DNA of 32,732 bases from Planctomycetota bacterium (GTDB taxonomy: Bacteria; Planctomycetota; Brocadiia; JAADGH01), in contig JAADGH010000016.1 in assembly GCA_013152475.1 (NCBI GenBank), positions 1-32,732 on the forward strand, given 5' to 3'. Within the stretch, counting starts at the first letter, position 1, and each line of letters begins with the position of its first letter. The position numbers and the translations under genes were made by a program. Below the pieces are notes generated by a model. The model did not search any database and was not told where the DNA came from. It saw nothing but the letters and a program-made list of their open reading frames with translations. Positions 29,416-32,732 of the stretch are shown piece after piece.

Positions 29416-30852
29416 ATGAACTTTGTCCTCATCATGAACGACACCCTCCGCCCCGACTACCTGAGCGCCTACGGCAACACGTGGGTCCGCACGCCCCACG
29501 CGGCCCGATTTGCCGAGACCGCAGCCGTCTTCGACCAGGCCTATGTCGGCAGCTTCCCGACGATCCCCAACCGCACGGACCTCCTCACGGGCCGCTTCGG
29601 GGAACCGTTCCATGCGTGGCTTCCTCTCCCCTATGATGCGGTGACGCTCCCTGACATCCTGCGCGAGAACGGATATGTAACTCAGTTGATCTGCGACACG
29701 CCTCACCTGATCAACGGCGGCGGCAACTTCGATTGGCCCTTCAGCGCATGGGATTTCATCCGCGGCCAGGAGATCGACCGCTACGGCATGAGCTCCGACC
29801 CCGTCGTGCTGCCCTTCCAGGACATGTCCAAGTCCGGGCCGCAGTTCATCAATACAAGCATCTCCCAGTACCTACGCAACATCCAGGACCGGCAGATCGA
29901 GGAGGACTGGGCCACCCACCAGACCTGCCAGCGGGTCGTCAACTGGCTGGAGCGAAACGCCAAACACGAAAAGTTCTTCCTCTGGGTGGATGCCTTCGAC
30001 CCGCACGAACCGAACCTGCCGCCCCAGCACTACACCGATCTCTACGACCCGGGCTATGAGGGGGACGTGCTCCTGTCCCACGTGCCCGACCCGGCCAGGC
30101 TCACCGAGGCGGAGATCAAGAACGTTATCGCCCGCTATGCGGGGACGGTCACCTTCGTGGACCGGTGCTTCGGGCGCATCATGGAGACCCTCGATGTGCT
30201 GGGTCTGTCGGACAATACGTGCGTCATCTGGCTCTCCGACCACGGCACATATCTGAACGAACATGGAATCATCCTGACGAAGACCCCCGTCTACGATCCG
30301 GTGTGCCGGACGGTGCTGATGATCCGCATGCCCGGCGGCGCGTCCGCGGGCAAGCGCTTCGACGACCTCGTGCAGCCCGCCGACCTCGCGCCCACGCTGC
30401 TCGACATGGCGGGCATCCAAGCCCCCGAGCGGATGCAGGGCGCGTCGTTCCTGCCGCTGCTGCAAGGGGAGCCGTGCCCGGTCCGTGACGTGGCCATCTC
30501 GGCCAAGGTCCTGAATCTGAAGTCGCCGGACCACACCATCACCGCCCGCGACGGGCGATGGCTGCTGGTGGATCGCCCGGACCCGGCGGCCCGGGAGCTG
30601 TATGACTCCCAGACCGATCCCGGTCAGTTGAGCAATGTCGCCCAGGATCACCCCGAAGAGGTCGAGCGGCTCCACGAGGGGGTCCTCAAGTTCCTTAAGA
30701 CGCACGAGGCGCAGGAGCAGGTGGTTCGCCTCTACGAGACCGGCGACCCGGGCGACATGACCGGCTATGTGCCGCAGCCGCCCCGCAACGTCATCTACCG
30801 GTTCTACTCCAAACACATCCTGAACAGCCGTCTGGTGGAGGAGCCGGAGTAG
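29416..30852 (+). CDS. Sulfatase-fold hydrolase/transferase with Thr in the nucleophile position
   Basis: A 478-residue alkaline-phosphatase-superfamily protein with a strong ribosome binding site (AAAGGAG), 15 bases after the sugar transferase. The N-terminus FVLIMNDTLRPDYLSAYGN aligns with the sulfatase metal strand. Later come FFLWVDAFDPHEP, IWLSDHGTYLNEHG and LYDSQTDPGQLSNV, all sulfatase-like. The active-site motif reads T49-I-P51-N-R53-TDLLTGR, so the formylglycine Cys/Ser of C/S-x-P-x-R is replaced by Thr. In this superfamily Thr nucleophiles are typical of phosphodiesterases and phosphotransferases (for example NPP, LtaS), so phosphoester or phosphodiester chemistry is more likely than sulfate hydrolysis (inference). 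There is no signal peptide. Operon context suggests action on a surface-glycan precursor. Confidence 0.85.
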   Translation: MNFVLIMNDTLRPDYLSAYGNTWVRTPHAARFAETAAVFDQAYVGSFPTIPNRTDLLTGRFGEPFHAWLPLPYDAVTLPDILRENGYVTQLICDTPHLINGGGNFDWPFSAWDFIRGQEIDRYGMSSDPVVLPFQDMSKSGPQFINTSISQYLRNIQDRQIEEDWATHQTCQRVVNWLERNAKHEKFFLWVDAFDPHEPNLPPQHYTDLYDPGYEGDVLLSHVPDPARLTEAEIKNVIARYAGTVTFVDRCFGRIMETLDVLGLSDNTCVIWLSDHGTYLNEHGIILTKTPVYDPVCRTVLMIRMPGGASAGKRFDDLVQPADLAPTLLDMAGIQAPERMQGASFLPLLQGEPCPVRDVAISAKVLNLKSPDHTITARDGRWLLVDRPDPAARELYDSQTDPGQLSNVAQDHPEEVERLHEGVLKFLKTHEAQEQVVRLYETGDPGDMTGYVPQPPRNVIYRFYSKHILNSRLVEEPE

Positions 30853-30933
30853 GCCGCATGAGGTAGGGGAGACGGGTAGGATCGCTGATACGTCACCAAA
30901 ATTGTGAATCGCAGCACCAAGGAGCAGGTTCGG

Positions 30934-32732
30934 ATGTCCTATTTCAAGAACATATACCTCCTCAAGGCGCCCCAGGCCTATGGCCTGCCTGAGCCTCGGT
31001 TCATCTCCGATCTCACGGAGATATGCTACCTCGCGGCGGCGGTCGAGAAGGAGGTAGATTCCGTATCGATCCCCGTCGATTTCTACGGCAGGAACCCCTA
31101 CAGGGACTTCGTGCAGTTTCTGAAGGATCGTCCTGTGGATCTCGTCGGGATATCCGCCATGACCGGGGCATACAACAACGCCCTCCGGCTGGCGGAGATC
31201 GCCAAGAGGTCCGGTGCGTACGTGGTCATGGGGGGGTATCACCCCACGGCCCTTCCGGAGGAAGTATTAAAGTCGCCCTATGTCGATAGCGTGCTCATCG
31301 GGGAGGGCGAGAGGACCTTCAGGGAACTCGTCATGAGGGGGCCGTCCAGAGAGGTGGCTGGAATGGTCATCAAGGACAACGGGGGCCTGGTGAGGACGGA
31401 GCCGCGCCCCCTGATCGCCGACCTGGATGCGCTGCCTCATCCCCTGCGAAGCGCCCGGCCCCGGCGCTTCGGGGAGCGGGGCGATGCCTACTCGATCGAT
31501 ACCATCTACACGTCAAGGGGGTGCCCCTGGCGCTGTAAGTTCTGCGCCAATGACATCGTAAACAAACACTGGCGGGCGAGGAGTCCGGAAAACGTTGTCG
31601 AAGAGATGGCCCAGATCCACGATCCTCAGAGGAAGAAGCTGCTGAAAATATGGGACGCAAACTTTCTCACAAATATCACGAGGGCTGAAGAAATTTGCGA
31701 CCTCATGCTGGAGCGTGGACTCACCCACTTCAAGATATGGACCGAAACGAGGGTGGACGACATCCTCAGGGCGCAACGGATCCTGGACAAGATGTACAGG
31801 GTGGGGTTCCGCAACGTCAGTCTCGGCATAGAGAGCCCCAATCCGGAGACCCTGAGGCTGATGAACAAGAAGAACAAGGTGGACTCCGCCGTCCATGCCG
31901 TACTGGCCCTGAGAAAACACAAGATCAAGATCCAGGGCTATTTCATCATCGGCCACTATTCCGAAACGAGGGAAAACACCAAGGAATATCCCCTGTATGC
32001 GGAGGGAATAGGGCTTCATCAAGCGGTGTTCATGGTCATGACGCCCTATCCCGGCACGGCCATCTTTGAGGAGTATAAGAGGGAGAACAAGATAGAGTCG
32101 TACAACTGGGACCTCTACAACAACTTCTGCGCTGTTGTCGAAACCAAGGGCATGGACCGGAAGACCCTACAGGAGATGGTCGCCCACTGCTGGGGCCGGT
32201 TCTACACAAGGTGTATTTTTGTAAGCAACAAGAAACTCTGTGGCGTGACCTTCGCCTTCCTCTTCCACCTATCCATAATGTACACCATCTTCAGGTTTGG
32301 CAAGAACACCTGGAATGAAATAGAGGACCGCCTGTTCGACTTTTTGGAAGCGGGATGCAGGTGCCTGTCTCGGCCTGTTCCAAGGAACGCCCCCCTGTTC
32401 TTGCGATGGTTTGGTGAGTTCACCATAAGGTTCACGCATTCTCGAGGAGAGAGCGTCGAGTTCCATATGACCCAGAACAATGGCGCCAGACGCCTGACAG
32501 CGAAGAGAACGGAGAGCGGAGGACCGATCCGAGGCATCACGTTTCATCTGCAAGACATTATGACGCTCTGTGAAAAGATAGACACAAAAATCTACATCCT
32601 TCTTGCGTGCAGGGCGGATGCTATCAAAAACAACCCCAAGGGGCGATGGATGAACATCCTTTCCCTGGCAACCGACAGGGACTTGTTCCTCCTGGGTTCC
32701 CGCTTCCTGCATTTCCTCGCCGTCCACGTCGC
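30934..32732 (+). CDS. B12-binding-type radical SAM protein (right end truncated by window)
   Basis: The frame is open from ATG at 30934 (AAGGAG 9 bases upstream) to the window end, 599 codons without a stop. Residues ~25-140 are a cobalamin-binding-like Rossmann domain (DLVGISAMTG, YVVMGGYHPTALPEEVL, VLIGEGERTF). The usual DxHxxG cobalamin-ligand motif is not obvious. Residues ~185-400 are the radical SAM core: TSRGCPWRCKFCAND with C197, C201 and C204 for the [4Fe-4S] cluster, IWDANFLTN, and VSLGIESPNPETLRLMNK. A C-terminal region of about 200 residues follows and is not recognised. The family includes methylases and cyclases of lipids, cofactors and natural products. Arg codons are mostly AGG, unlike the CGC/CGG-rich neighbours, suggesting acquisition from elsewhere. 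Confidence 0.9.
   Translation, partial: MSYFKNIYLLKAPQAYGLPEPRFISDLTEICYLAAAVEKEVDSVSIPVDFYGRNPYRDFVQFLKDRPVDLVGISAMTGAYNNALRLAEIAKRSGAYVVMGGYHPTALPEEVLKSPYVDSVLIGEGERTFRELVMRGPSREVAGMVIKDNGGLVRTEPRPLIADLDALPHPLRSARPRRFGERGDAYSIDTIYTSRGCPWRCKFCANDIVNKHWRARSPENVVEEMAQIHDPQRKKLLKIWDANFLTNITRAEEICDLMLERGLTHFKIWTETRVDDILRAQRILDKMYRVGFRNVSLGIESPNPETLRLMNKKNKVDSAVHAVLALRKHKIKIQGYFIIGHYSETRENTKEYPLYAEGIGLHQAVFMVMTPYPGTAIFEEYKRENKIESYNWDLYNNFCAVVETKGMDRKTLQEMVAHCWGRFYTRCIFVSNKKLCGVTFAFLFHLSIMYTIFRFGKNTWNEIEDRLFDFLEAGCRCLSRPVPRNAPLFLRWFGEFTIRFTHSRGESVEFHMTQNNGARRLTAKRTESGGPIRGITFHLQDIMTLCEKIDTKIYILLACRADAIKNNPKGRWMNILSLATDRDLFLLGSRFLHFLAVHV

Noticed and set aside
29872..31242. 456-codon minus-strand frame
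   Set aside because: Antisense to the Thr-type sulfatase-like gene and the start of the radical SAM gene.

Overview
The window is GC-rich, gene-dense bacterial chromosome, most likely from Planctomycetota or a close PVC-group relative (inference, about 0.7). Reasons are: two large surface-type proteins sharing a LEPR-like N-terminal motif, sulfatase-type hydrolases, many Gfo/Idh/MocA and IolE-like sugar genes, a small Sm-like protein of a type I associate with planctomycetes, and a full-length three-domain NifU. Shine-Dalgarno sites are strong, so many starts can be assigned, including several GTG and TTG starts. No phage, insertion sequence, integrase or CRISPR array was seen.

Layout. 1-308 (-): start of a LEPR-type surface protein that runs off the left edge. 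387-463 (-): tRNA-Val with its own promoter. 804-2156 (+): a sulfatase, convergent with a small Sm-like protein (2157-2438, -). 2908-10442 (-): an envelope-polysaccharide and lipid block, in transcription order methyltransferase, DUF374 acyltransferase, WbpB-like dehydrogenase, membrane-anchored CX5R phosphatase, WbpD-like acetyltransferase, WbpE-like aminotransferase, family-2 glycosyltransferase and polysaccharide deacetylase. The B/E/D trio suggests a UDP-diacetamido-uronic acid sugar that is then built into a surface glycan.

10871-13404 (-): universal stress protein, then NifU and NifS (iron-sulfur cluster assembly). 13.4-14.5 kb is gene-poor. 14563-16194 (+): a secreted protein of unknown function whose best-supported start codon is AUC. 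16452-20045 (-): a 1197-residue gingipain-like (C25) protease with a C-terminal array of about 20-residue repeats, preceded by a leader that can fold into three hairpins followed by a U-rich tract.

20500-26293 (-): probable operon of a Gfo/Idh oxidoreductase, a secreted multidomain glycosidase and a two-gene ABC importer lacking an adjacent binding protein. 26409-26939 (-): a nicotinamidase-like hydrolase. It is divergent, across two well-formed promoters, from a plus-strand operon (27124 to the right edge): IolE-like isomerase, polyprenyl-phosphate glycosylphosphotransferase, a sulfatase-fold enzyme with Thr in place of the nucleophilic Cys, and a B12-binding-type radical SAM enzyme with foreign-looking codon use.

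The common theme is building, modifying and degrading surface or extracellular glycans. The best candidates for something undescribed are the plus-strand glycan-modification operon, the phosphatase inside the diacetamido-sugar operon, and the protease leader RNA. All functional calls rest on motifs read by eye, without database searches.
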